A stretch of 64,000 nt of DNA from Tsukamurella paurometabola (lineage in GTDB: Bacteria > Actinomycetota > Actinomycetes > Mycobacteriales > Mycobacteriaceae), in NCBI RefSeq assembly GCF_900631615.1, contig NZ_LR131273.1, positions 496,001 through 560,000 of the forward strand. The letters run 5' to 3'. Both the position numbers and the translations under genes were made by a program. Each line of letters opens with the position of its first letter. Within the stretch, counting starts at the first letter, position 1. The notes beneath the pieces were generated by a model. The model searched no databases. It had not been told where the DNA came from and saw only the letters and a list, made by a program, of their open reading frames with translations. Positions 9,260 through 18,139 of the stretch are shown here, one piece after another.

Positions 9260-9469
9260 TCAGTTGCCCGAGAGCTTGTCCTTCACCTCGTCGACGCCCT
9301 CCTTGACCTTGTCGGCGGCGCCGGCGATCTTGTCCTTGATCGAGGCCTCGGCCTGGTCGCCGCGGCCCTCCTCCTTGAGCTGGGGGTCGTCGAACGCGGT
9401 GCCGACGGTCTCCTTGGCCCGGCCCTTGATGTCCTGCGCCTTGTTCTTGGCGTCGTCGGTGAAGCTCAT
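9260..9469 (-). CDS. CsbD family stress protein
   Basis: Small hydrophilic protein of 69 residues. MSFTDDAKNKAQDIKGRAKE, then a DQAEASIKDK segment and a Lys/Asp-rich end ending in DKLSGN, are the CsbD pattern; in other bacteria CsbD is under general stress control. The frame opens further upstream, but ATG at 9469 has AGGAGAG seven bases before it and matches the family start. It sits between a 57-residue membrane protein and the DoxX gene, all leftward, so one transcript is likely. Confidence 0.88.
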   Translation of the reverse strand: MSFTDDAKNKAQDIKGRAKETVGTAFDDPQLKEEGRGDQAEASIKDKIAGAADKVKEGVDEVKDKLSGN

Positions 9470-9515
9470 CGTGCTCTCCTTCGCATCGGGTTCGCCTGTG
9501 CTGCTCGACGGCCGT

Positions 9516-9689
9516 TCAGCCGATCGGGACACCCACGAGGTGCATGACGAGAGGCGCCATCATGACGCTCGCAGTCAGCACCAGCAGGGTGACGATCACG
9601 ACACCACCTCGGGGGTGGAGGACCAGCGGTGTAGCCGCTTCGACGGGGTGGCGCGGGACTCGTGCCTGGGTGGCTCGGGTGTCGTTCAT
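9516..9689 (-). CDS. Small single-span membrane protein, 57 residues
   Basis: A short reading frame with a clear ribosome site (GGGAG, six bases before ATG at 9689). It starts MNDTRATQARVPRHPVEAA, a basic soluble end, then one membrane span (VVIVTLLVLTASVMMAPLV), and ends HLVGVPIG. It lies 46 bp upstream of csbD on the same strand. No family is recognised. The clean start, the hydrophobic segment and the neighbours argue that it is real; a role with CsbD and DoxX in envelope stress is only inferred. Confidence 0.6.
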   Translation of the reverse strand: MNDTRATQARVPRHPVEAATPLVLHPRGGVVIVTLLVLTASVMMAPLVMHLVGVPIG

Positions 9690-9965
9690 CTCGCGCTCCC
9701 ATCCGAAAATCTATGTCGTGTCGAACAGATTTCACGCTATGGCGGGTAACTATTCCTGTCAATGGCCGCGCCAGAAAAGTCGGTTCAGCATCAGCAGAAC
9801 ACCCCGCCACCTGCGCATTGCCCGCGATGTGCACCTCGTCACACTTGATTGTGCAGACCGGATCGGCGGCGGCCGCTCCCCGAGTGACGACGGGCGCGAA
9901 GAACCCGCAGTGAAGGCGCACCCGGCTGACACCGGATCCCCAGGTTCGGGGCGCACCGTCGAACC

Positions 9966-10181
9966 ATGAACATCCGCCGAAAGTCCCTCGCCGCCGCCGG
10001 ATTCCTCGCGATCTCGGCCTTCGCGCTCACTCCCGCCGTCGCCGCCGCCGACCCGCCGTCGATGTACGACTCGTGCACCCCCACCCAGGAGGGACAGCGC
10101 GTCCTCGCGTCGAACGGCGACACCCTCGAATGCGTGGAGGTGGACACCGGCATCGGTTACGACTGGGAGGAGCCGGACTAG
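9966..10181 (+). CDS. Small secreted protein
   Basis: Protein of 71 residues with a textbook Sec signal: basic MNIRRKS, hydrophobic AAAGFLAISAFALTPAVA and cleavage after AAADP. The mature part of about 40 residues is acidic (ends WEEPD) and has two cysteines (SCTP and LECVE) that could form a disulphide. The 276-bp region upstream up to 9689 holds no other gene and is AT-rich around 9700-9760, a likely promoter area. No function can be assigned; similar short secreted proteins are common in Mycobacteriales. Confidence 0.7.
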   Translation: MNIRRKSLAAAGFLAISAFALTPAVAAADPPSMYDSCTPTQEGQRVLASNGDTLECVEVDTGIGYDWEEPD

Positions 10182-10231
10182 ACCCGATCGCCTGCGTCCC
10201 CGGGCGCGCGATCCCGCCGAGGCGCGGGCCG

Positions 10232-10603
10232 CTAGACCTCGAGTCCCGCGGCCCGCGCCTGCTGCTTGATGCGGTTCATCTCGGAGACGTTGCCGAGGAG
10301 GGCGATCCAGTTGTAGACGAGCAGGGAGATCACACCCCACCAACCGGCGAGCAGGTTGTGGGTCTGCGCTGCGCGGTAGGCGGCGCGGATCTGCTGGTAG
10401 TCGCCCGTGGCGCAGGAGTCCTGCCACTGGGCCAGGATCAGCAGCCCCGTGTGCCTGCGGAACTTCGCCTGGAAGACGGGCCCCTGCGGGTACGGCTGCG
10501 GCTGGACATAGGGGTGCTGCGGATAGCCCTGCCCCGCGTAGGGCTGCTGCGGGTAGGACGGGCCGGCAGGCTGCTGCGCCGGGTTCTGCTCGTACGGGTT
10601 CAT
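10232..10603 (-). CDS. Pro/Gln/Tyr-rich membrane protein
   Basis: Protein of 123 residues. The first 45 are low-complexity and rich in Pro, Gln, Tyr and Gly (NPYEQNPAQQPAGPSYPQQP), a common disordered cytoplasmic tail in actinobacterial membrane proteins. One hydrophobic segment, LLAGWWGVISLLVYNWIALL, lies near residue 95, followed by a polar helix (NRIKQQARAAG). The stretch YQQIRAAYRAAQTHN before it may be a short helix bundle. The family is not recognised. ATG at 10603 is the only good start. It is divergent from the repair gene at 10721. Confidence 0.6.
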   Translation of the reverse strand: MNPYEQNPAQQPAGPSYPQQPYAGQGYPQHPYVQPQPYPQGPVFQAKFRRHTGLLILAQWQDSCATGDYQQIRAAYRAAQTHNLLAGWWGVISLLVYNWIALLGNVSEMNRIKQQARAAGLEV

Positions 10604-10720
10604 GCCGTCAGTCAGCCACCGCGACCTTGTCCTCGCCTTGCACCCCGGTTGGTGCGCGGGACATTTCGGGCGAACCGGCACGGGCGACGGTTCCCGGACC
10701 CGGCCGGATAGCGTGGGGGC

Positions 10721-11161
10721 ATGCGCATCTGGTCGATACACCCCCGCTACCTCGATCGGCAGGCGCTGATCGCCTGCTGGAGGGAGACATTGCTGGCGCA
10801 GGCAGTCCTCGCCGGGCGCACGAAGGGCTACACCCAGCACCCCCAGCTGGAGCGGTTCCGCGCGGCGCCCGATCCGCTCGCCGCAGTGGGTGCGTACCTC
10901 GCCGCCCTCGCCGACGAAGCCGACGCCCGCGGTTACAACTTCGACCGCACCCGCATCGACCAGCCTGGCGCGGCCGTCGCCCGGATCGACGTGACGGCCG
11001 GACAGCTGGACCTGGAATGGGCGCACCTCCGGGCCAAACTGGAAGCCCGGAGCCCGGACGTGGCGGAACGGTGGCGCACCATCGAGCGGCCGGATCCGCA
11101 CGGGAGCTTTCGGACGGTGCCGGGGCCCGTCGCGTCGTGGGAGCGGGCGAAGCAGCCGTGA
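10721..11161 (+). CDS. Pyrimidine dimer DNA glycosylase/endonuclease V family protein
   Basis: Base excision repair enzyme expected to cut at UV-induced pyrimidine dimers. The N-terminus (MRIWSIHPRYLDRQALIACW, then RETLLAQAVLAGRTKGYTQH) carries the conserved features of the Pyr_excise family, in which the N-terminal residue and a glutamate near position 22 are catalytic in the T4 enzyme. Length is 146 residues, close to the family norm. It lies between a divergent membrane protein and the tRNA-Gln gene, not in an operon. The activity has been little tested in this bacterial branch, so the reaction is inferred from the family. Confidence 0.78.
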   Translation: MRIWSIHPRYLDRQALIACWRETLLAQAVLAGRTKGYTQHPQLERFRAAPDPLAAVGAYLAALADEADARGYNFDRTRIDQPGAAVARIDVTAGQLDLEWAHLRAKLEARSPDVAERWRTIERPDPHGSFRTVPGPVASWERAKQP

Positions 11162-11173
11162 CGCCAGGTACTG

Positions 11174-11245
11174 CTCTCCCGCCAGGACTCGAACCTGAAA
11201 TGTCTGAACCAAAATCAGAAGTGTTGCCGATTACACCACGGGAGA
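11174..11245 (-). tRNA. tRNA-Gln (anticodon TTG)
   Basis: Cloverleaf of 72 bases: acceptor strands TCTCCCG and CGGGAGA pair fully, discriminator G, T loop TTCGAGT, anticodon stem TCTGA/TCAGA around loop TTTTGGT with anticodon TTG. CCA is not encoded. A glutamine tRNA beside glmU is also known in mycobacteria. Confidence 0.96.
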
Positions 11246-11376
11246 TCGGGTCCGGGCGGGAGCCCGGAACCGTCGTCAAGCATTGTGCCACGGACGCTGC
11301 ACTCGGGCGGTTCTCGTAGGATTCCAGCCGACGCTCGACGCGAACGCACGACACGGACGACACCTCAGGAGCAGCG

Positions 11377-12828
11377 ATGGCGAACGGTACAGCGGTGGTG
11401 ATCCTCGCCGCGGGCGCGGGAACGCGGATGCGGTCGAAGACCCCGAAGGTGCTGCACGCGATCGCGGGCCGCACGCTGCTGGGACACGCCCTGCACGCCG
11501 CCGCGGGCACGGAGCCGGAGCACCTCGTGGTGGTCGTCGGCCACGACCGCGACCGGGTCTCCGCGGCCGCACTCGCCACCGCGGGCGAGCTGGAGCACGA
11601 GATCCTCGTCGCGGTGCAGGAGGAGCAGCGCGGCACCGGCGACGCCGTCCAGGCGGGCCTGCGCGCGCTCCCGGCCGACTTCGCCGGCACCGTCGTCGTC
11701 ACCGCCGCCGACGTGCCACTGCTGGACGCCCCGACGCTGCGCGCGCTGCTGGACACGCACACCGGTGGCGCGGGCGCCGCCGTCACCGTGCTGACCACCG
11801 CGGTCGCCGATCCCACCGGCTACGGGCGCGTGCTGCGCACCCAGGACGGGCAGGTCACGCAGATCGTGGAGCAGAAGGACGCGACGCCCGAGCAGCTCGC
11901 CATCACGGAGATCAACTCCGGCGTGTACGCGTTCGACCACGCGCAGCTCGTCGCCGCACTCGCCCAGCTGCGGCCCGACAACTCCCAGGGCGAGCTGTAC
12001 CTCACCGACGTCATCGGCATCGCCCGCGCAGCCGGCCAGCTGGTGCGCGGCGACCACGTCGACGACGAGATGCTGGTCGCAGGCTGCAACGACCGGATCC
12101 AGCTCTCCCGGCTCGGTCGGGAACTGAACCGCCGGATCGTCGAGCGGCACCAGCTGAACGGGGTCACCGTCGTCGACCCGGAGAGCACCTACATCGACGT
12201 CGACGTCGAGATCGCCCCCGACGTGGTGATCCAGCCGGGCACGCACCTGCGCGGCGCCACCGTCATCGCCGAGGACGCGGTGATCGGCCCCGACACGACC
12301 CTGATCGACACCGAGGTGGGCGCCGGCGCGACGGTACTGCGCAGCGAGGTGCACCTGTCGGTGATCCGCGAGAACGCGACCGTCGGGCCGTTCAGCTACC
12401 TGCGGCCGAACACCGACCTCGGACCGAAGGGCAAGATCGGCGCCTTCGCCGAGACCAAGAACGCGCAGATCGGCGCGGGCAGCAAGATCCCGCACCTGAG
12501 CTACATCGGCGACGCGACCATCGGCGAGGGCAGCAACATCGGCTGCGCGACGGTGACGGTGAATTACGACGGGGTGAACAAACACCGAACGACGATCGGC
12601 GACCACGTGCGCATCGGATCGGACACGATGCTCATCGCGCCGGTGGAGGTGGGCGACGGCGCGTACACCGGAGCGGGTACCGTGATCAAGCGCGACGTGC
12701 CGCCGGGAGCCCTGGCGGTCTCCGCCGCGGATCAGCGGAACATCGACGAATGGGTCCTGCACCGGCGTCCGGGCACGAGCTCTGCCGAGGCGGCCCAGCA
12801 GGCTATCGCGAGGATTGACGAGCAGTGA
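11377..12828 (+). CDS. glmU: Bifunctional GlcN-1-P acetyltransferase / GlcNAc-1-P uridyltransferase
   Basis: Makes UDP-N-acetylglucosamine for peptidoglycan and arabinogalactan linkage. The N-terminal half has the nucleotidyltransferase motif LAAGAGTRM at residues 10-18 with Lys24 after it. The C-terminal half, from about residue 255, is a left-handed beta helix of hexapeptide repeats ([17 protein letters not shown]), with the acetyltransferase region near [10 protein letters not shown]. Length is 483 residues, as in mycobacterial GlmU. ATG at 11377 follows AGGAG. The stop overlaps the prs GTG start, so UDP-GlcNAc and PRPP synthesis are coupled, as in M. tuberculosis. Confidence 0.98.
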   Translation: MANGTAVVILAAGAGTRMRSKTPKVLHAIAGRTLLGHALHAAAGTEPEHLVVVVGHDRDRVSAAALATAGELEHEILVAVQEEQRGTGDAVQAGLRALPADFAGTVVVTAADVPLLDAPTLRALLDTHTGGAGAAVTVLTTAVADPTGYGRVLRTQDGQVTQIVEQKDATPEQLAITEINSGVYAFDHAQLVAALAQLRPDNSQGELYLTDVIGIARAAGQLVRGDHVDDEMLVAGCNDRIQLSRLGRELNRRIVERHQLNGVTVVDPESTYIDVDVEIAPDVVIQPGTHLRGATVIAEDAVIGPDTTLIDTEVGAGATVLRSEVHLSVIRENATVGPFSYLRPNTDLGPKGKIGAFAETKNAQIGAGSKIPHLSYIGDATIGEGSNIGCATVTVNYDGVNKHRTTIGDHVRIGSDTMLIAPVEVGDGAYTGAGTVIKRDVPPGALAVSAADQRNIDEWVLHRRPGTSSAEAAQQAIARIDEQ

Positions 12829-13802
12829 ACAACTGGATCGATAACCAGAAGAACCTGATGCTGTTCTCGGGTCGTGCCCATCCCGAGCTGGCGCAGCAGG
12901 TCGCCGACGAGCTCGGTGTGCAGGTCACCCCGCAGACGGCACGCGATTTCGCCAACGGCGAGATCTTCGTGCGCTTCGAGGAGTCCGTGCGCGGCAGCGA
13001 CGCCTTCGTCCTCCAGAGCGCGCCCTACCCGGTCAATCAGTGGATCATGGAGACGCTGATCATGATCGACGCCCTCAAGCGCGGTTCCGCGAAGCGGATC
13101 ACGGCCGTCCTGCCCTTCTACCCGTACGCCCGCCAGGACAAGAAGCACCGCGGCCGCGAGCCCATCTCCGCGCGCCTGGTGGCGGACCTGCTCAAGACCG
13201 CCGGCGCCGACCGGATCATCACCGTCGACCTGCACACCGACCAGATCCAGGGCTTCTTCGACGGCCCCGTCGACCACATGCATGCACAGCCGATCCTCGC
13301 GGGGTACGTCCGCGAGAAGTACGGCACGGACAACATGGTGGTCGTCTCCCCCGACGCCGGCCGCGTCAAGGTCGGCGAGAAGTGGGCCGACGCGCTCGAC
13401 GGTGCGCCGCTGGCGTTCGTGCACAAGACGCGCGACCCCAACGTCCCGAACCAGGTCAAGAGCAACCGCGTCGTCGGCGACGTCGCGGGCCGCACCTGCG
13501 TGCTGATGGACGACATGATCGATACCGGCGGCACCATCGCCGGCGCGGTGGGTGTGCTCAAGGAGGCCGGTGCGAAGGACGTGATCATCGCGACCACGCA
13601 CGGCGTCTTCTCCGATCCCGCCACCGAGCGCCTCGCGAACTGCGGCGCCCGTGAGGTGATCGCGACCAACACCCTGCCGATCCCTCCGGAGAAGCACTTC
13701 GACAACCTCACCGTGCTCTCGCTCGCCCCGCTGCTGGCCCGCACCATCAACGAGGTCTTCGAGAACGGCTCGGTGACGAGCCTGTTCAACGGCAACGCCT
13801 GA
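12825..13802 (+). CDS. prs: Ribose-phosphate pyrophosphokinase
   Basis: Forms PRPP from ribose 5-phosphate and ATP for purine, pyrimidine, His and Trp synthesis, and in Mycobacteriales for the arabinan donor. Length is 325 residues. The PRPP synthase signature is [20 protein letters not shown] near residue 130, and the PRPP-binding loop is [13 protein letters not shown] near 226-238. The flexible ATP-binding region carries [15 protein letters not shown]. The start GTG at 12825 overlaps the glmU stop by four bases. Confidence 0.98.
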   Translation: MNNWIDNQKNLMLFSGRAHPELAQQVADELGVQVTPQTARDFANGEIFVRFEESVRGSDAFVLQSAPYPVNQWIMETLIMIDALKRGSAKRITAVLPFYPYARQDKKHRGREPISARLVADLLKTAGADRIITVDLHTDQIQGFFDGPVDHMHAQPILAGYVREKYGTDNMVVVSPDAGRVKVGEKWADALDGAPLAFVHKTRDPNVPNQVKSNRVVGDVAGRTCVLMDDMIDTGGTIAGAVGVLKEAGAKDVIIATTHGVFSDPATERLANCGAREVIATNTLPIPPEKHFDNLTVLSLAPLLARTINEVFENGSVTSLFNGNA

Positions 13803-13808
13803 CGTCCG

Positions 13809-14111
13809 GTGGCAGGCGTGCGGGGTGACTTCCGCGCCGAGATCTGGCTCTCGGAGGTCTTCGCCGCCTGCCGCTTCGTCGCGCTCCCGAACCACCTGGC
13901 CGACGAGATCGCCGACACCGTCGATCGCTCCCGGCCCGGGTTCGGGAGCGTTCGCGTCTCGGTGACGATCGGTGGGACCACATGGGCCACCTCGATCTTC
14001 CCCGACTCCGCACGCGGCACCTACGTCCTTCCGATCAAGAAGGCCGTCCGCACCGCCGAGGGCCTCGAGGACGGCGACTCCGTCGGCGTCTCGCTGACGG
14101 TCCTCGGCTAG
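13809..14111 (+). CDS. DUF1905 domain protein
   Basis: Protein of 100 residues that is all one DUF1905 domain: FRAEIWL at the start, FVALP, then GFGSVRVSVTIGGTTWATS and YVLPIKKAVR, ending in a beta strand. DUF1905 proteins are small beta barrels of unknown activity, often found with YdeI-type domains. It begins with GTG six bases after the prs stop and ends 20 bp before arsC, so it may be read with either. No catalytic residue can be named. Confidence 0.8.
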   Translation: MAGVRGDFRAEIWLSEVFAACRFVALPNHLADEIADTVDRSRPGFGSVRVSVTIGGTTWATSIFPDSARGTYVLPIKKAVRTAEGLEDGDSVGVSLTVLG

Positions 14112-14131
14112 GACCGACTAGATTGGCCGAT

Positions 14132-14473
14132 ATGGACGCGACGATCTACCACAACCCCCGCTGCACCAAGTCCCGCCAGGCGCTGGCCCGGCTGGAGGAG
14201 GCGGGCGCGACGGTGACGGTGGTCAAGTACCTCGACCAGGTGCCGTCGAAGGCGGAGCTGAAGAAGCTCATCGACGATGCCGGGCTCACCGTCCGGCAGG
14301 CCGTCCGCACCCGAGAGGCCGAGTACAAGGACCTCGGCCTGGCCGACGCGTCCGACGACGCGCTGCTCGACGCGATGGTGGCGCACCCCAAGCTCATCGA
14401 GCGGCCGTTCGTGGTGACGGAGAAGGGCACCCGGATGGCGCGCCCGACCGAGGCCGTCGACGAGATCCTGTAG
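14132..14473 (+). CDS. ArsC family reductase (arsenate reductase-like)
   Basis: Thioredoxin-fold protein of the ArsC/Spx family, 113 residues. The reactive cysteine is in NPRCTKSRQAL (Cys11), and the C-terminus has the family pattern RPFVVTEKGTRMARPTEAVDEIL in shortened view RPFVV and RPTEAV. E. coli-type ArsC uses this Cys with glutathione or glutaredoxin; Mycobacteriales use mycothiol, so the electron donor is uncertain. No arsenic efflux or ArsR gene is nearby, so arsenate may not be the true substrate. ATG at 14132 fits the family start. Confidence 0.82.
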   Translation: MDATIYHNPRCTKSRQALARLEEAGATVTVVKYLDQVPSKAELKKLIDDAGLTVRQAVRTREAEYKDLGLADASDDALLDAMVAHPKLIERPFVVTEKGTRMARPTEAVDEIL

Positions 14474-14482
14474 CGAAGGGCG

Positions 14483-15370
14483 ATGCTCTTCCGGCAGCTC
14501 GAGTACTTCGTCGCCCTGGCCCGTGAGCGGCACTTCGCCCGCGCGGCCAGCGCGTGTTACGTCTCGCAGCCCGCTCTGTCCGAGGCGATCCGCAAGCTGG
14601 AGCACGAGCTCAAGGTGCCGCTCGTCCTGCGCGGTTCCTCCTTCGAGGGCCTGACCCCCGAGGGCGAGCGGCTCGTGCCCTGGGCGCGACGCATCCTCGC
14701 CGACCGCGACGCACTGGAACACGAGGTCACGGCCCTGCGCACCGGTCTCACCGGGGAGCTGAGCCTCGGGGTGATCCCCGCCGCCGCCACGTCCGCGGCG
14801 CTCCTCACCGACCCCTTCTGCGCCGCGCATCCGCTCGTCCGGGTCCGGGTCCGGGCGGGCCTGCGCTCCGCCGACGTGGTCGAGCGGATCCGCCGGTTCG
14901 AGCTGGACGCCGGCATCGTCTACCCCGACGGTGTCGACGTCGACGGGCTGTCGGTGACGCCGCTGTACACCGACCGGCTCGCGCTCATCGCCCGCGAGGA
15001 CCTCCTCCCCGACGGCGACGGGCCGTGTCCATGGGCGGACGCCGCGCAACTGCCGATGTGCCTGCTGCACGAGGGCATGCACGGGCGGGACCTGGTCGAC
15101 GCGGCGGCCCGAACCCACGGGGTGCGGCTCTCGCCGCGCCTGGAGGCCGACTCCGTCGCCACCCTGCTGGCGATGGTGGGCGCGGGGCGGTGGGCGTCGA
15201 TCGTGCCGCGGGCGTGGATCGCCACGTACCGCGCACCGTCGGGGACGCGAACCGTCGAGTTGGAGGACGCGGGCGAGCTCGCCACCTCCGTCGCCCTCGT
15301 GCGCGGCGCCGGCGAGCCGGAATCGGTGCTCGCGCGGGCCCTCGCGGAGAGCGCGCAGAGCGCCCACTGA
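14483..15370 (+). CDS. LysR family transcriptional regulator
   Basis: Regulator of 295 residues. The winged helix is at residues 1-60 (FRQLEYFVALARERHFARAA, then SQPALSEAIRKLEHEL), followed by a helical linker and an effector domain from about 90 (LSLGVIPAAATSAALLTDPF). It lies ten bases after arsC and 133 bp before the formate dehydrogenase gene, on the same strand. LysR proteins are usually divergent from their target, so control of either neighbour is possible but not shown. The effector is unknown. Confidence 0.85.
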   Translation: MLFRQLEYFVALARERHFARAASACYVSQPALSEAIRKLEHELKVPLVLRGSSFEGLTPEGERLVPWARRILADRDALEHEVTALRTGLTGELSLGVIPAAATSAALLTDPFCAAHPLVRVRVRAGLRSADVVERIRRFELDAGIVYPDGVDVDGLSVTPLYTDRLALIAREDLLPDGDGPCPWADAAQLPMCLLHEGMHGRDLVDAAARTHGVRLSPRLEADSVATLLAMVGAGRWASIVPRAWIATYRAPSGTRTVELEDAGELATSVALVRGAGEPESVLARALAESAQSAH

Positions 15371-15503
15371 GGCCCGGCCTGCGGTGATCGGTGCCGCCTA
15401 TCGGGCGAGCGGATCCCCGTATTGGACGTGCGCGACGGGACGCGCGAGAGTGGATGCAGAGGGACGAAATCCATTCTCCCCCTCGCCCATTCAAGGAGTG
15501 ATC

Positions 15504-16682
15504 ATGGCGAAGATCCTGTGTGTCCTGTACCCCGACCCGGTGACGGGCTACCCGCCCGAGTACGCCCGCGACTCCATTCCGCTGATCGAGGCCTACCCCG
15601 GCGGCCAGACCATCCCCTCCCCCGCCGCCATCGACTTCACGCCGGGCGAGCTGCTCGGCTGCGTGTCCGGGGAGCTGGGCCTGAGGAAGTACCTGGAGGC
15701 CGCCGGCCACGAGCTGGTCGTGACCTCCGAGAAGGACGGCCCCGAGTTCGAGAGGCACCTCGCCGAGGCCGAGGTCGTCATCTCGCAGCCCTTCTGGCCC
15801 GCCTACCTCTCGGCCGAGCGGATCGCGAAGGCTCCGAACCTCAAGCTCGCGCTCACCGCGGGCATCGGATCCGACCACGTCGACCTGGACGCCGCCATCA
15901 AGGCCGGTATCACCGTCGCCGAGGTCACCTACAGCAACTCGATCAGCGTGGCCGAGCACGCCGTCATGCAGATCCTCACGCTGGTGCGCAACTTCGTCCC
16001 CTCGTACAAGTGGGTCATCGAGGGCGGCTGGAACATCGCCGACTGCGTCGAGCGCGCCTACGACCTCGAGGGCATGGACGTGGGCATCATCGCCGCCGGC
16101 CGCATCGGGCAGGCCGTGATGCGCCGTCTCGCCCCGTTCGGCGTGCGACTGCACTACTTCGACACCCGGCGCCTGCCGCTGGAGCTCGAGCAGGAGCTGA
16201 ACCTGACGTACCACGAGTCGGTGGAGTCGCTGGTGCGCTCGGTGGACGTGGTCGACATCCACGCCCCGCTGCACCCGAAGACGTATCACATGTTCGACGC
16301 CGACCTCCTGGCGACGATGCGCCGCGGCTCCTACATCGTGAACACGGCGCGCGCCGAGATCGTGGTCCGCGACGACATCGTGGCCGCGCTCGAATCCGGG
16401 CAGCTCGCGGGATACGCGGGCGACGTCTGGTTCCCGCAGCCGCCGGCCGTCGATCACCCGTGGCGCACCATGCCGAACCACGCGATGACCCCGCACGTGT
16501 CCGGCACCACCCTGTCCGCGCAGGCGCGGTACGCCGCGGGCACCCGGGAGATCCTCGAGGACTTCTTCGCCGGTTCGCCGATCCGCGACGAGTACCTCAT
16601 CGTGGACGGCGGCGCGCTGGCGGGTGTGGGGGCGAGCTCCTACACCGCGGACGGTTCCGCCAGCCCGGGCGCCCAGGTCTGA
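15504..16682 (+). CDS. fdh: NAD-dependent formate dehydrogenase
   Basis: Oxidises formate to CO2 and gives NADH in the cytoplasm. Of 392 residues, close to the Pseudomonas and Mycobacterium vaccae enzymes. The metal-free D-2-hydroxyacid dehydrogenase fold is clear: SQPFWPAYL substrate site, AAGRIGQAV NAD loop, HYFDTRR with Asp after beta 2 that selects NAD, VNTAR with catalytic Arg, WFPQP with Gln, and MTPHVSGTT with His. Two cysteines known to limit stability of the M. vaccae enzyme are replaced here (TYSNS and HAPLHP), while Cys6 stays and a new Cys occurs in LLGCVSG. ATG at 15504 has AAGGAG before it. Lone fdh behind a LysR gene suggests formate detoxification or use as an energy source. 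Confidence 0.96.
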   Translation: MAKILCVLYPDPVTGYPPEYARDSIPLIEAYPGGQTIPSPAAIDFTPGELLGCVSGELGLRKYLEAAGHELVVTSEKDGPEFERHLAEAEVVISQPFWPAYLSAERIAKAPNLKLALTAGIGSDHVDLDAAIKAGITVAEVTYSNSISVAEHAVMQILTLVRNFVPSYKWVIEGGWNIADCVERAYDLEGMDVGIIAAGRIGQAVMRRLAPFGVRLHYFDTRRLPLELEQELNLTYHESVESLVRSVDVVDIHAPLHPKTYHMFDADLLATMRRGSYIVNTARAEIVVRDDIVAALESGQLAGYAGDVWFPQPPAVDHPWRTMPNHAMTPHVSGTTLSAQARYAAGTREILEDFFAGSPIRDEYLIVDGGALAGVGASSYTADGSASPGAQV

Positions 16683-16718
16683 TCGCCGACGGTGCGCGTC
16701 CCGGCCCGGAGCGACGCC

Positions 16719-17783
16719 TCAGCCGCGCCGCTCGGCCGGGCCGCGCCGCTCGGCCGGGCTGCGCACCAGGAGCGCGACGGCGACGCCGACCACCACGCCG
16801 ATCACCGTGTCGATGCCGCGGTAGAGCAGCATCCGCACCGGGTCCGTGGGATCGGCCAGTTCCGTCATCAGCATGATCAGCGGGGTGAAGAAGCCGATCG
16901 CGACGGCGTAGTGCCGCGCCATGTACAGCTCCGTCGGGAACAGCAGCGCGATCGCCACCAGCGCCAGCGCGGCGGGCCCGGGGTCGAGCGCCAGCAGCGC
17001 CGCGGCCACCGCGAGCCCCACGAAGGTGCCGATGGTGCGGTGCGTCGCCCGGGTGATCACCAGCCCGGTCTCGGCGTCGGAGGGCCGGCCCGCGTCGATC
17101 ACGGCGAGCGGGACCGCGGCGGCGGCCATCGCCCAGTTCGCGTGGTCGACGCCGAGCAGCACGCCGGCGCCGCCCGCGAGGCCGACGGCGAGGGCGTACC
17201 GCAGCGCGTGGATCCCCACGCCGGGTGCGGGCCGGCGCAGCACCATCGCGATGCCGTCCCACCAGGGACGCCCACGGAAGGGGTCGGGCCGGCCGATCGC
17301 GCCGACCACGATCGCGAAGACGACCGTGGCCGCGCAGATCGCGAGCGCCTGCCAGGGCGGGGCCAGCCCCGCCGGCAGCGTCGCGGTCGCCCCCATCGCG
17401 AACAGGAAGAAGAACGGCCCCGCGGGGCGCAGGCGCACCGCGTCGGACAGGACGGAGCAGACGGTGGCGAAGACCACGCCGACGGCCACGAGCACCCACG
17501 GCGGCGCGTGATGGTGCGCGAGCGTGATCCCGAGCGCCTCCCCCGCGAGGAGCAGCCCACCGGCCTGCACCTGGTGCACGATCCGCGGCCGGCCCACCTC
17601 GCCGCGGCCGTACATGCCCGCGAACGCGCCGAACTCCGCGTAGATCAGCAGCTCGGGTCGGCCCCAGGCGATGAGTGCGAGGCCGGGGATGAGAAGGGCG
17701 ATCGCGACGCGGAGCGCGTGGCCGCTGTCGCGCAGGTCGGGCCGGTAGCGCTCGGGGACGCGCACCTCCACCGGACGCCGCAC
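16719..17783 (-). CDS. FUSC family membrane protein
   Basis: Protein of 354 residues with about ten hydrophobic segments in two sets, joined by a polar region near residue 175 (GRPDPFRGRPWWDG). The C-terminal half (YALAVGLAGGAGVLLGVDHA, then RATHRTIGTFVGLAVA) is the FUSC_2 domain found in fusaric-acid resistance and aromatic acid efflux proteins. The RxxHRxxGT motif is characteristic. It usually exports organic acids; the substrate here is unknown. It is convergent with fdh. The last 12 codons are a perfect 18-bp tandem duplication (PAERRG twice). Confidence 0.82.
   Translation of the reverse strand: MRRPVEVRVPERYRPDLRDSGHALRVAIALLIPGLALIAWGRPELLIYAEFGAFAGMYGRGEVGRPRIVHQVQAGGLLLAGEALGITLAHHHAPPWVLVAVGVVFATVCSVLSDAVRLRPAGPFFFLFAMGATATLPAGLAPPWQALAICAATVVFAIVVGAIGRPDPFRGRPWWDGIAMVLRRPAPGVGIHALRYALAVGLAGGAGVLLGVDHANWAMAAAAVPLAVIDAGRPSDAETGLVITRATHRTIGTFVGLAVAAALLALDPGPAALALVAIALLFPTELYMARHYAVAIGFFTPLIMLMTELADPTDPVRMLLYRGIDTVIGVVVGVAVALLVRSPAERRGPAERRG
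16723..16758. repeat. Perfect 18-bp tandem duplication at the end of the FUSC gene
   Basis: GCCGCGCCGCTCGGCCGG occurs twice in a row. It keeps the frame and doubles PAERRG at the C-terminus. Probably a recent slippage event. Confidence 0.9.
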
Positions 17784-17789
17784 GCGGGG

Positions 17790-17981
17790 TCAGGCGTAGG
17801 CGGCGAACACCGCGGCGAGGATCGCGCACACGGCGGCGCCGCTGACCGCGCCGGCGGCGAGGAGGGCGTTGGTCGTGTAGGTGGCGTCCGAGGCGGGGCG
17901 GCGGGGCGTGGAGATCACGCACGCGGCCACGACGCCCGCGAGCGCTGCCACCGCCAGTACCACCACTGCGATCCACGTCAT
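17790..17981 (-). CDS. Small two-span membrane protein
   Basis: Protein of 63 residues with two hydrophobic segments: WIAVVVLAVAALAGVVAACV and ALLAAGAVSGAAVCAILAAV, joined by a polar loop (STPRRPASDATYTTN). ATG at 17981 has GGAG eight bases before it. It ends six bases before the FUSC gene on the same strand, so the two are probably one transcript and the small protein may be a partner of the exporter. No named family is recognised. Confidence 0.65.
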   Translation of the reverse strand: MTWIAVVVLAVAALAGVVAACVISTPRRPASDATYTTNALLAAGAVSGAAVCAILAAVFAAYA

Positions 17982-18139
17982 CTTCGACTCCCTCCGGTCC
18001 CGCGAACACCACCTATTACGGTCGATTCGGCATCGACATCGGTGCGTGGACCATCATCGCACGCTCTGCTTTTCACGTCCCGATGCACCGATCGTTCTTC
18101 CCCCGTCACACCGTCCAGACCTGAGTTAGGGTGAAAATC

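Noticed and set aside
14132-14473. Arsenic resistance operon
   Set aside because: Only an ArsC-family protein is present; no ArsR, efflux or other ars gene is near.
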